This document shows positions 1 to 7,117 of a stretch of DNA of 11,375 nt, one piece after another. The position numbers and the translations under genes were made by a program. Every line of letters begins with the position of its first letter. Position 1 is the first letter of the stretch. Source of the stretch: Actinomycetota bacterium (GTDB lineage Bacteria; Actinomycetota; Actinomycetes; Actinomycetales; Microbacteriaceae); contig WLGA01000026.1 of NCBI GenBank assembly GCA_009703445.1, positions 1 through 11,375 of the forward strand, written 5' to 3'. A model generated the notes under the pieces. It was not told the origin of the DNA, ran no database searches, and worked only from the letters and a program-made list of their open reading frames with translations.

Positions 1-7
1 AAATACA

Positions 8-1456
8 TTGACTAAAGCAACCAAGCAGGTAGCCGTAAACGACATCGGCTCAGCTGAAGACTTCCTAGCCGCAGTAGAGGCAACCCTGAAGTTCTTCAAC
101 GACGGAGACCTAATCGAAGGTACCGTTGTAAAAATCGACCGCGACGAGGTTCTTCTCGACGTTGGTTACAAGACTGAAGGTGTAATCCCTTCTCGTGAAC
201 TTTCAATCCGCCACGATGCAGATCCATCAGAGATCGTTGCAGTAGGCGACACCGTAGAGGCACTTGTTCTTCAGAAGGAAGACAAGGAAGGCCGTCTAAT
301 CCTTTCGAAGAAGCGCGCACAGTACGAGCGTGCGTGGGGCGACGTCGAGAAGGTCAAGGAAGCAGATGGCACCGTTACCGGTGTTGTTATCGAAGTTGTT
401 AAGGGTGGTCTGATCGTAGACATCGGCCTTCGTGGCTTCCTTCCAGCCTCATTGATCGAGCTTCGCCGCGTTCGCGACCTAGGCCCTTACCTAGGCCAGA
501 AGGTTGAAGCCAAGATCCTTGAGCTTGACAAGAACCGCAACAACGTAGTTCTTTCACGCCGCGCACTTCTAGAAGAGAGCCAGTCGGCTTCTCGCAGCAC
601 CTTCCTAGCAGACCTAGCCAAGGGCCAGATCCGCACCGGTGTTGTTTCATCTATCGTCAACTTCGGTGCGTTCATCGACCTTGGTGGCGTAGACGGTCTA
701 GTCCACGTTTCAGAGCTTTCATGGAAGCACATCGAGCACGCTTCTGAGGTCGTTGAAATCGGCCAGGAAGTTACCGTTGAGGTCCTTGAGGTTGACCAGG
801 AGCGCGAGCGCGTGTCGCTATCGCTAAAGGCAACTCAGGAAGACCCATGGCAGGTATTCGCTCGTACCCATGCAATCGGCCAGTACGCACCTGGAAAGGT
901 AACCAAGTTGGTTCCTTTCGGTGCATTCGTCCGCGTTGCAGACGGTATCGAGGGTCTAGTTCACATCTCAGAGCTTTCTTCAAAGCACATTGAGCTTGCT
1001 GAGCAGGTCGTTTCTGTCAACCAGGACGTATTCGTCAAGGTAATCGACATCGACCTAGACCGTCGCCGCATCTCACTATCGCTGAAGCAGGCGAACGAGG
1101 AAGTCACCGCTGGTGGCACCGACTTCAACCCATCGCTTTACGGTATGGCTGCCGACTTCGACGAGAACGGCCAGTACAAGTACCCAGAGGGCTTCGACGC
1201 AACCACCAACGAGTGGAAGCCAGGCTTCGAGGAAGCTCGCACCAAGTGGGAGGCCGAGTACGCCGAGGCACACACCCGTTGGGAAGAGCACAAGAAGCAG
1301 GTTGCAGCCGCAAACGAGGCAGCAGCAAACCTTCCAGATGCAGGCTCAGCGCCAGCAGCTCAGGCTAGCTACTCAAGCGAATCAACCGAAGCAGGAACCC
1401 TTGCTTCAGACGAGTCACTTGCAGCACTACGCGACAAGCTAAAGAGCGCAGAGTAA
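8..1456 (+). CDS. rpsA: 30S ribosomal protein S1 (four S1 domains)
   Basis: This is the ribosomal S1 protein, which binds mRNA on the 30S subunit and helps initiation. The 482-residue product shows four S1/OB-fold RNA-binding repeats at about residues 34-102, 120-186, 206-274 and 291-360. The last two carry the classic VxxxVxFGAFV/I...GLVHxSELS pattern. This four-domain form with the motifs FNDGD, DEVLLDVGYKTEGVIP and KEDKEGRLILSKKRAQYE is typical of actinobacteria; E. coli S1 has six domains. Residues 362-482 form an acidic, Trp/Tyr-rich tail, then an Ala/Ser-rich linker ending in LAALRDKL. The TTG start fits the family N-terminus (short polar lead, then NDIGSAEDFLAAVEATLKFFNDGD). Only 7 bases upstream are visible, so the ribosome binding site and promoter cannot be judged. 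Codon use is strongly biased to CTT/CTA leucine, consistent with high expression. An intrinsic terminator follows 9 bases after the stop. Confidence 0.97.
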   Translation: MTKATKQVAVNDIGSAEDFLAAVEATLKFFNDGDLIEGTVVKIDRDEVLLDVGYKTEGVIPSRELSIRHDADPSEIVAVGDTVEALVLQKEDKEGRLILSKKRAQYERAWGDVEKVKEADGTVTGVVIEVVKGGLIVDIGLRGFLPASLIELRRVRDLGPYLGQKVEAKILELDKNRNNVVLSRRALLEESQSASRSTFLADLAKGQIRTGVVSSIVNFGAFIDLGGVDGLVHVSELSWKHIEHASEVVEIGQEVTVEVLEVDQERERVSLSLKATQEDPWQVFARTHAIGQYAPGKVTKLVPFGAFVRVADGIEGLVHISELSSKHIELAEQVVSVNQDVFVKVIDIDLDRRRISLSLKQANEEVTAGGTDFNPSLYGMAADFDENGQYKYPEGFDATTNEWKPGFEEARTKWEAEYAEAHTRWEEHKKQVAAANEAAANLPDAGSAPAAQASYSSESTEAGTLASDESLAALRDKLKSAE

Positions 1457-1465
1457 CAACACTCT

Positions 1466-1501
1466 AAAAAGAGGTCGTACCTTCGGGTGCGGCCTCTTTT
1501 T
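1466..1501 (+). terminator. Rho-independent terminator of rpsA with UUCG tetraloop
   Basis: A 16-bp stem (1466-1481 with 1486-1501) closes on the exceptionally stable C(UUCG)G tetraloop at 1482-1485. The arms read AAAAAGAGGTCGTACC and GGTGCGGCCTCTTTTT. All positions pair, two of them as G-U wobbles. The A-tract on the left arm and T-tract on the right arm would let it act in both directions, although no gene approaches from the other side here. It separates rpsA from coaE. Confidence 0.93.
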
Positions 1502-1505
1502 GCTT

Positions 1506-1511
1506 TAACCT
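1506..1511 (+). promoter_or_regulatory. Candidate -10 box (TAACCT) for leaderless coaE mRNA
   Basis: TAACCT matches the actinobacterial -10 consensus TANNNT and lies exactly 6 bases before the coaE ATG. A transcript would therefore begin at or next to the start codon. There is no convincing Shine-Dalgarno sequence before coaE (only CTAGAGAC), which supports a leaderless mRNA. The -35 position would fall inside the loop and right arm of the rpsA terminator and shows no clear TTGACA match. This is a motif-based inference. Confidence 0.45.
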
Positions 1512-1517
1512 AGAGAC

Positions 1518-2129
1518 ATGTATTTAGTTGGGCTCACCGGAGGCATTGCAGCGGGAAAATCTACCGTTGCGAAGCGCTGGGCTGAGCAGGGCGGTGTCGA
1601 AATTGACGCCGACCAGCTAGCCAGGGATGTTGTCGAACCCGGCACAACGGGCTCTGCAAGGATTCTTGAGACCTTTGGCCCTTCGGTGTTCCAAGAAAAT
1701 GGCTCTCTTGATCGCGCGAAGCTCGGCGCCATTGTTTTCGCCGATCCGGAACTTCGTAAGACTCTCGAATCGATAGTTCACCCGCTGGTGAAGTCCAAGG
1801 CACAAGAGCTAGTGGCCTCCCTGCCGGCAAACACCATTGCCATTTACAACGTGCCTCTGCTAGTAGAAGCCTCGGTAGATCTGCCGTTCGACATGGTCGT
1901 AACCGTGGAAGCCCCTGCAAAAGAGCAGATAGATCGATTGAGAAAACATCGTGGCATGTCTGAGGCAGAAGCCCAGAAGCGCGTCGGGTCACAGGCAAGC
2001 CCGGCCCAACGAGCAAATGCTGCCGATGTGATTCTGAACTCTAACCAAGACTTGAATCTTCTCCTCAAGGATGCCGATACCCTGTGGCTTCGCATCCAGA
2101 GGGAAGCATTCGAGAAGCTTTCGGCTTAG
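1518..2129 (+). CDS. coaE: Dephospho-CoA kinase
   Basis: This enzyme phosphorylates the 3'-hydroxyl of dephospho-CoA with ATP, the last step of coenzyme A synthesis, in the cytosol. The 203-residue product has the P-loop GGIAAGKS at residues 8-15, the substrate-binding DADQLARDVV stretch at 30-39, a HPLV motif at 88-91, VPLLVE at 112-117, and the CoaE lid signature RLRKHRGMS...RVGSQASPAQR at about 140-165. The ATG start places the P-loop at the usual distance from the N-terminus. The length is that of a single-domain CoaE. Mycobacterial CoaE is about twice as long because it carries a C-terminal GrpB-like (UPF0157) domain, and that domain is absent here. The gene sits between the rpsA terminator and uvrB, with an 8-base gap to uvrB. 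It probably starts its own transcript. Confidence 0.95.
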   Translation: MYLVGLTGGIAAGKSTVAKRWAEQGGVEIDADQLARDVVEPGTTGSARILETFGPSVFQENGSLDRAKLGAIVFADPELRKTLESIVHPLVKSKAQELVASLPANTIAIYNVPLLVEASVDLPFDMVVTVEAPAKEQIDRLRKHRGMSEAEAQKRVGSQASPAQRANAADVILNSNQDLNLLLKDADTLWLRIQREAFEKLSA

Positions 2130-2132
2130 GTT
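2127..2132 (+). promoter_or_regulatory. Candidate -10 box (TAGGTT) before uvrB
   Basis: TAGGTT fits TANNNT and shares its TAG with the coaE stop codon. It ends 5 bases before the uvrB ATG, so a leaderless start is possible. uvrB has only AGG about 7 bases upstream as ribosome-binding potential. The spacing is one base shorter than at coaE and uvrA, and no good -35 is visible. Co-transcription with coaE is an equally reasonable reading. Confidence 0.3.
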
Positions 2133-2137
2133 AAGCA

Positions 2138-4213
2138 ATGGAAGCCACAAGATCTTTTGCGCCCTTTGAGGTGATCAGCGAGTACACGCCGTCGGGTGAC
2201 CAGCCGACCGCAATCGCCGACTTGGCGCAGCGCATCAAGGCGGGAGAGAAGGACGTCGTCCTGCTCGGCGCCACGGGAACCGGTAAGTCGGCTACCACCG
2301 CTTGGCTAATCGAAGCCGTGCAACGCCCAACCCTAGTTTTGGCCCATAACAAGACGCTCGCGGCCCAGTTGGTCAATGAGTTTCGTGAACTGCTGCCAAA
2401 CAATGCGGTCGAATACTTTGTCAGCTACTACGACTACTACCAACCGGAAGCCTACGTCGCACAGACCGACACCTTCATCGAGAAGGACTCATCGATCAAC
2501 TCGGAGGTCGAGCGCCTGCGCTACAAGGCAACCATGAGCCTCCTGAGCCGCCGAGACGTGGTCGTGGTCTCAACCGTGTCCTGCATCTATGGCCTTGGTG
2601 CCCCCGCAGAGTATCTAAATCAGAGCGTTGCCATCCAGGTAGGCGATCGAATCGATCGCGACGCACTAATTCGCAAGTTCGTTGACCTTCAATACAAGCG
2701 CAACGACATCGATTTCTCTCGTGGAAACTTCCGCGTCAAGGGTGACACGATCGAGATCATCCCGGTCTATGACGAGCTCGCAACGCGCATTGAATTCTTT
2801 GGCGACGAGGTAGAGGCTATTTACTCGCTGTCACCGCTAACCGGTGAAATTGCTCGCGAGGAGCAAACCGTTGCGATTTACCCTGCCTCCTACTATGTTG
2901 CTCCGGTTGAACGCATGGCCAAGGCCATGGAAGCAATCGAAGAAGAGCTGGTATGGCGCGTCAAGGAACTTGAATCGCAGGGCAAGCTGCTCGAGGCTCA
3001 GCGACTGAAAATGCGCACCACCTTCGATCTTGAAATGATCAAAGAACTTGGTTTTTGCAGCGGCATCGAAAACTACTCTCGCCACATTGACGGGCGCGGC
3101 CCGGGCGAGGCTGGCGCCTGTTTGCTTGACTACTTCCCAGAAGACTTCCTCACCGTTATCGATGAGTCGCACGTAACCGTCCCGCAAATTGGCGCGATGT
3201 ATGAGGGTGACTCGAGCCGCAAACGAAACTTGGTCGAATATGGTTTCCGCCTCCCATCGGCGCTCGATAACCGCCCACTAAAGTTCAGCGAATTCCTCGA
3301 TCGGGTTGGCCAAACCGTCTACCTATCGGCAACGCCGGGCAAGTACGAGATGAACCTCGGAGCCGGAATTGTCGAGCAGATTATTCGACCTACCGGTCTG
3401 ATTGACCCTGAGATTGTGATTAAGCCGAGCAAGGGGCAAATCGATGACCTACTAGAGGAAATCAGAGTCCGCGCGGGCAAGGATGAGCGCGTTCTCGTCA
3501 CGACCTTGACCAAGAAGATGGCCGAGGAACTCACCGACTTCCTCACCGAGGCCGCAGTGCGCGTCCGTTACCTGCACAGCGATGTCGACACGCTCCGACG
3601 CGTCGAACTACTCCGTGAGCTCCGTTCAGGTGTGTTTGACGTGTTGATCGGCATCAACCTGCTCCGCGAGGGTCTCGACCTGCCTGAGGTGTCCCTGGTG
3701 GCCATCCTGGATGCCGACAAAGAGGGCTTCCTCCGTTCATCCACATCGCTGATTCAAACCATTGGTCGTGCCGCCAGAAACATCAATGGCGAAGTTCACA
3801 TGTATGCCGACAACATCACCGATTCGATGGCCCGCGCGATCGACGAAACCAATCGCCGCAGAGCAAAACAGGTTGCCTACAACCTCGAAAAGGGTGTCGA
3901 CCCGCAGCCGCTTCGCAAGAAGATTGCCGACATCACCGACCAAATCCTGCGCGAAGAGCAAGACACCGCCGAGCTGCTCGAGAAGGCCAAGAACAAGAAG
4001 ACGCGAGACGGCAAGAGTGTCGTGCCGATCAAGGGACGCAAGGGAATTGCCGGGATGGCGTACGACGAGATTCTCTCGATTGTCGTCGACTTGGATGAAC
4101 AGATGAAGTCAGCGGCACGCGAATTGAAGTTTGAGTTGGCTGCGAGACTTCGCGATGAAATTTCTGAACTGAAGCACGAGCTTCGCCAAATGGAAAAAGC
4201 CGGTCACGTCTAG
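2138..4213 (+). CDS. uvrB: Excinuclease ABC subunit B (UvrB helicase-like damage verifier)
   Basis: UvrB is loaded by UvrA onto damaged DNA, inserts a beta-hairpin to verify the lesion, and recruits UvrC for incision in nucleotide excision repair. The 691-residue product is full length. It has Walker A GATGTGKS at residues 44-51, the beta-hairpin region YYDYYQPEAYV at 97-107 followed by DTFIEKDSSINSEVERLR, the DESH box at 342-345, helicase motif V (GINLLREGLDLPEV) near 505-518, motif VI (QTIGRAAR) at 540-547, and a C-terminal UVR domain at about 648-683 that contacts UvrC. The ATG start gives the expected short lead before the conserved TPSGDQPTAI. It follows coaE by 8 bases and precedes uvrA by 36, in a uvrB-uvrA-uvrC run. 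I saw no LexA-type box (GAACNNNNGTTC) upstream, so SOS control is not evident from the sequence. Confidence 0.97.
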   Translation: MEATRSFAPFEVISEYTPSGDQPTAIADLAQRIKAGEKDVVLLGATGTGKSATTAWLIEAVQRPTLVLAHNKTLAAQLVNEFRELLPNNAVEYFVSYYDYYQPEAYVAQTDTFIEKDSSINSEVERLRYKATMSLLSRRDVVVVSTVSCIYGLGAPAEYLNQSVAIQVGDRIDRDALIRKFVDLQYKRNDIDFSRGNFRVKGDTIEIIPVYDELATRIEFFGDEVEAIYSLSPLTGEIAREEQTVAIYPASYYVAPVERMAKAMEAIEEELVWRVKELESQGKLLEAQRLKMRTTFDLEMIKELGFCSGIENYSRHIDGRGPGEAGACLLDYFPEDFLTVIDESHVTVPQIGAMYEGDSSRKRNLVEYGFRLPSALDNRPLKFSEFLDRVGQTVYLSATPGKYEMNLGAGIVEQIIRPTGLIDPEIVIKPSKGQIDDLLEEIRVRAGKDERVLVTTLTKKMAEELTDFLTEAAVRVRYLHSDVDTLRRVELLRELRSGVFDVLIGINLLREGLDLPEVSLVAILDADKEGFLRSSTSLIQTIGRAARNINGEVHMYADNITDSMARAIDETNRRRAKQVAYNLEKGVDPQPLRKKIADITDQILREEQDTAELLEKAKNKKTRDGKSVVPIKGRKGIAGMAYDEILSIVVDLDEQMKSAARELKFELAARLRDEISELKHELRQMEKAGHV

Positions 4214-4237
4214 GCGTGCGGCTACAAACAGCAAGGT

Positions 4238-4243
4238 TAAACT
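4238..4243 (+). promoter_or_regulatory. Candidate -10 box (TAAACT) for leaderless uvrA mRNA
   Basis: TAAACT is a good TANNNT -10 box located exactly 6 bases before the uvrA GTG, so transcription would begin at the start codon. The bases directly upstream of the GTG (TTCACA) are pyrimidine-containing and give no Shine-Dalgarno sequence. The nearest AAGG ends 13 bases away, too far for normal initiation. The -35 region (around CGTGCG, 4215-4220) is poor. This is the clearest of the three leaderless candidates in the window. Confidence 0.5.
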
Positions 4244-4249
4244 TTCACA

Positions 4250-7114
4250 GTGTCTATTAGCCAGATCCACCATGAAAACAAGCTCATCATCAAGGGTGCG
4301 CGCGTTCACAACCTCAAGAACCTAAACCTTGAAATTCCGCGCGACTCGATGGTGGTTTTCACCGGCCTCAGCGGCTCGGGCAAGTCATCCTTGGCTTTCG
4401 ACACCATCTTCGCTGAGGGTCAGCGACGCTATGTTGAATCGCTTTCCGCTTATGCTCGCCAATTCCTCGGTCAGGTAGACCGCCCAGACGTAGATTTCAT
4501 CGAGGGTTTGAGCCCGGCGGTCTCGATTGACCAGAAGTCGACCAACCGAAACCCTCGTTCAACCGTTGGAACCATCACCGAGATTCACGACTACCTGAGA
4601 TTGCTTTGGGCTCGCATCGGAACCCCGTTCTGTGCCGAGTGTGGCGAGAAGATCATCAAGCAAAGCCCGCAGCAAATCGTGGATCAAATCCTCGAGTTCC
4701 CGGATGGCACTCGTTTCCAGATTTTGGCCCAGATCGTTGACCAGAAAAAGGGCGAGTTCGTTGACCTATTCCGCGAACTAAATGCACAGGGCTTTGCTCG
4801 TGCCGTGGTTGATGGCGAGGTTGTCCAGTTAGCCGAAGCCAAGCCGCTCAAGAAGACCTTCAAGCACGACATCGCGGTTGTTGTTGACCGCCTAGTTTCC
4901 AAAGCCGATATTGTTGGCCGCCTGACCGACTCGGTGGAAACCGCGTTGAAGCTAGCCGACGGCCGAATTGTCATCGATTTCGTTGATCTCGAAGCAGGTG
5001 CCGCCGGCAAGACTCGAGTTTTCAGCGAGAAGATGAGCTGCCCAAACGAGCACGTTCTAAGCCTTACCGAAATCGAACCGCGCACGTTCTCATTCAACGC
5101 TCCGTTCGGTGCCTGCCCAACCTGTTCGGGCCTCGGCGTCAAACAAGCGGTTGACCCAGACTTGATCATCGGCGACCCTGACCAGACCATCAACGGGGGA
5201 GTCATCCTCCCTTGGTCAACACAAGGCAAGGGGCTATTCCACTACTTCTCGCGCATGCTCGAAGGCCTTGCCGACGACCTCGAATTCTCGCTAGACACCC
5301 CGTGGAAGAAACTGCCCGAAGAAGTTCAGCAAGCGGTGCTTTACGGCAACAACTTTGACGTGCAGGTGAAGTGGAAGAACAAGTATGGTCGCGAGCTGCG
5401 CTACACAACCGGGTTTGAGGGCGTGCTCAGCTACATCGAACGCAAATACCTCGAATCAGAAAACGACTACGCGCGCGCCAAGTGGTCCGGTTTCCTTCGT
5501 GAAATTCCTTGCCCTTCTTGCGATGGTCAGCGTCTAAAGCCAGAGGTTTTGGCGGTCAAGGTGTTCGAAAAGTCGATTGCCGACGTCGCGCGGATGAGCC
5601 TTGGCGAGTCTGTCCAATTTTTCGAAACCATCGAACTCGACGAACGCGATGTCAAAATCGCCGCCCAGGTGCTGCGCGAGATTCGAGCTCGCCTAGACTT
5701 CCTTATCGCCGTGGGTCTCGACTATCTGAGCCTTGAACGAGCCGCTGGCAGCCTCTCCGGTGGTGAAGCACAGCGTATTCGCCTGGCCACTCAGATTGGT
5801 TCGGGCCTTACCGGAGTTCTATACGTGCTGGATGAGCCGAGCATCGGCCTGCACCAGCGCGATAACCGCCGCCTGATCGACACGCTACTCAAACTCCGTG
5901 ACCTTGGAAACACCCTGATTGTGGTCGAGCATGACGAAGACACCATCAAGGCCTCCGACTGGGTTGTCGACATCGGCCCGGGAGCCGGCGTCAATGGCGG
6001 CGAGGTAGTCCACAGCGGCACCTACGAGGCTCTGCTCAAGAACCAAAAGTCGTTGACCGGTGCTTTCATGTCTGGCCGCGAAAAGATCGAGACTCCGAAG
6101 AAGCGTCGCGGAATTGATCCGGCCCGCAAGTTGAAGGTGGTCGGTGCTCGCGAAAACAATCTAAAGAACGTAGACGTCGAGATCCCACTTGGAACCTTGA
6201 CTGCAGTCACCGGTGTCTCAGGTTCGGGCAAGTCATCCCTGGTTAATGACGTCTTGTATGAGGTGCTCGCCAACGCGCTAAACAACGCCAAGGGGGTCGC
6301 CGGCAAGCACACTCGAATCGAGGGTCTCGACCAGCTCGACAAGGTCGTGCACGTAGACCAAAACCCGATCGGCCGAACCCCGCGTTCGAACCCGGCAACC
6401 TATACAGGTGTCTTTGATCACATCCGCAAGCTGTTCACCGAAACCTCCGAGGCAAAAGCCCGCGGCTATCAGCAGGGTCGATTCTCGTTCAACGTGAAGG
6501 GCGGTCGTTGCGAGTCTTGCAGCGGTGACGGAACCCTTCGCATCGAGATGAACTTCCTGCCGGATGTCTATGTGGCCTGTGAGGTCTGCCACGGAGCGCG
6601 ATACAACCGCGAAACCCTCCAGGTGCTCTACAAGGGCAAGAACATTGCCGAAGTGCTCGAGATGCCGATTGCCGAAGCTGCAGAGTTCTTCGCGCCGATT
6701 ACGGCCATTGCCCGCTACCTACAGACTCTCGTTGAGGTCGGGCTTGGCTACGTTCGCCTAGGCCAGTCGGCAACCACCCTTTCCGGTGGCGAGGCTCAGC
6801 GAGTCAAGTTGGCAACCGAGCTTCAGCGCCGCTCAAACGGTCGAAGCATTTATGTCCTGGATGAGCCGACCACCGGTCTGCACTTCGAGGATGTTCGCAA
6901 GTTGCTGCTGGTGCTGAACGGGTTGGTCGAGAAGGGCAACACCGTTTTGGTTATCGAGCACAACCTCGATGTCATCAAGTGTGCCGACTGGATCATCGAC
7001 ATGGGCCCGGAGGGCGGTTCGCGAGGCGGCGAAGTGGTTGCCATCGGCACACCAGAGCAGGTAGCCAAGAACTCGAAGAGCTTCACCGGCGGCTTCCTCA
7101 AGGAAATGCTCTAA
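4250..7114 (+). CDS. uvrA: Excinuclease ABC subunit A (UvrA damage-recognition ATPase)
   Basis: UvrA dimers scan DNA, bind distorted sites and load UvrB; the protein is a tandem ABC-type ATPase. The 954 residues contain two complete nucleotide-binding modules. The first has Walker A GLSGSGKS (39-46), signature LSGGEAQ (502-508) and Walker B YVLDEP (525-530). The second has GVSGSGKS (655-662), LSGGEAQ (844-850) and YVLDEP (868-873). The C-terminal zinc finger is CxxC-x19-CxxC at C754, C757, C777 and C780. Further pairs are C128/C131, C289/C292 and C421/C424. The first zinc site reads C264-P-N-E-H268 rather than CxxC. The GTG start sits directly ahead of the conserved LIIKGARVHNLKN region. The gene probably begins at a leaderless promoter within the 36-base gap after uvrB, and ends 3 bases before uvrC. 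Confidence 0.97.
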   Translation: MSISQIHHENKLIIKGARVHNLKNLNLEIPRDSMVVFTGLSGSGKSSLAFDTIFAEGQRRYVESLSAYARQFLGQVDRPDVDFIEGLSPAVSIDQKSTNRNPRSTVGTITEIHDYLRLLWARIGTPFCAECGEKIIKQSPQQIVDQILEFPDGTRFQILAQIVDQKKGEFVDLFRELNAQGFARAVVDGEVVQLAEAKPLKKTFKHDIAVVVDRLVSKADIVGRLTDSVETALKLADGRIVIDFVDLEAGAAGKTRVFSEKMSCPNEHVLSLTEIEPRTFSFNAPFGACPTCSGLGVKQAVDPDLIIGDPDQTINGGVILPWSTQGKGLFHYFSRMLEGLADDLEFSLDTPWKKLPEEVQQAVLYGNNFDVQVKWKNKYGRELRYTTGFEGVLSYIERKYLESENDYARAKWSGFLREIPCPSCDGQRLKPEVLAVKVFEKSIADVARMSLGESVQFFETIELDERDVKIAAQVLREIRARLDFLIAVGLDYLSLERAAGSLSGGEAQRIRLATQIGSGLTGVLYVLDEPSIGLHQRDNRRLIDTLLKLRDLGNTLIVVEHDEDTIKASDWVVDIGPGAGVNGGEVVHSGTYEALLKNQKSLTGAFMSGREKIETPKKRRGIDPARKLKVVGARENNLKNVDVEIPLGTLTAVTGVSGSGKSSLVNDVLYEVLANALNNAKGVAGKHTRIEGLDQLDKVVHVDQNPIGRTPRSNPATYTGVFDHIRKLFTETSEAKARGYQQGRFSFNVKGGRCESCSGDGTLRIEMNFLPDVYVACEVCHGARYNRETLQVLYKGKNIAEVLEMPIAEAAEFFAPITAIARYLQTLVEVGLGYVRLGQSATTLSGGEAQRVKLATELQRRSNGRSIYVLDEPTTGLHFEDVRKLLLVLNGLVEKGNTVLVIEHNLDVIKCADWIIDMGPEGGSRGGEVVAIGTPEQVAKNSKSFTGGFLKEML

Positions 7115-7117
7115 GCG

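Noticed and set aside
1113..1442. A 109-codon plus-strand frame overlapping the rpsA tail
   Set aside because: It is out of frame with rpsA in a repetitive, Ala/Gln-coding region. The low-complexity Thr/Gln/Ser product looks like a frame shadow, and no ribosome binding site is seen.
2030..2137. A possible SOS/LexA operator near TTCGAGAAGCTTTCGG upstream of uvrB
   Set aside because: The halves do not form the required GAAC/GTTC dyad; the only symmetry is the central AAGCTT.
4684..5229. A 181-codon open frame on the minus strand inside uvrA
   Set aside because: It lies entirely opposite uvrA, which shows all family motifs. The translation is rich in Ser/Arg/Thr with no recognisable domain, as expected for an antisense shadow of a biased codon pattern.
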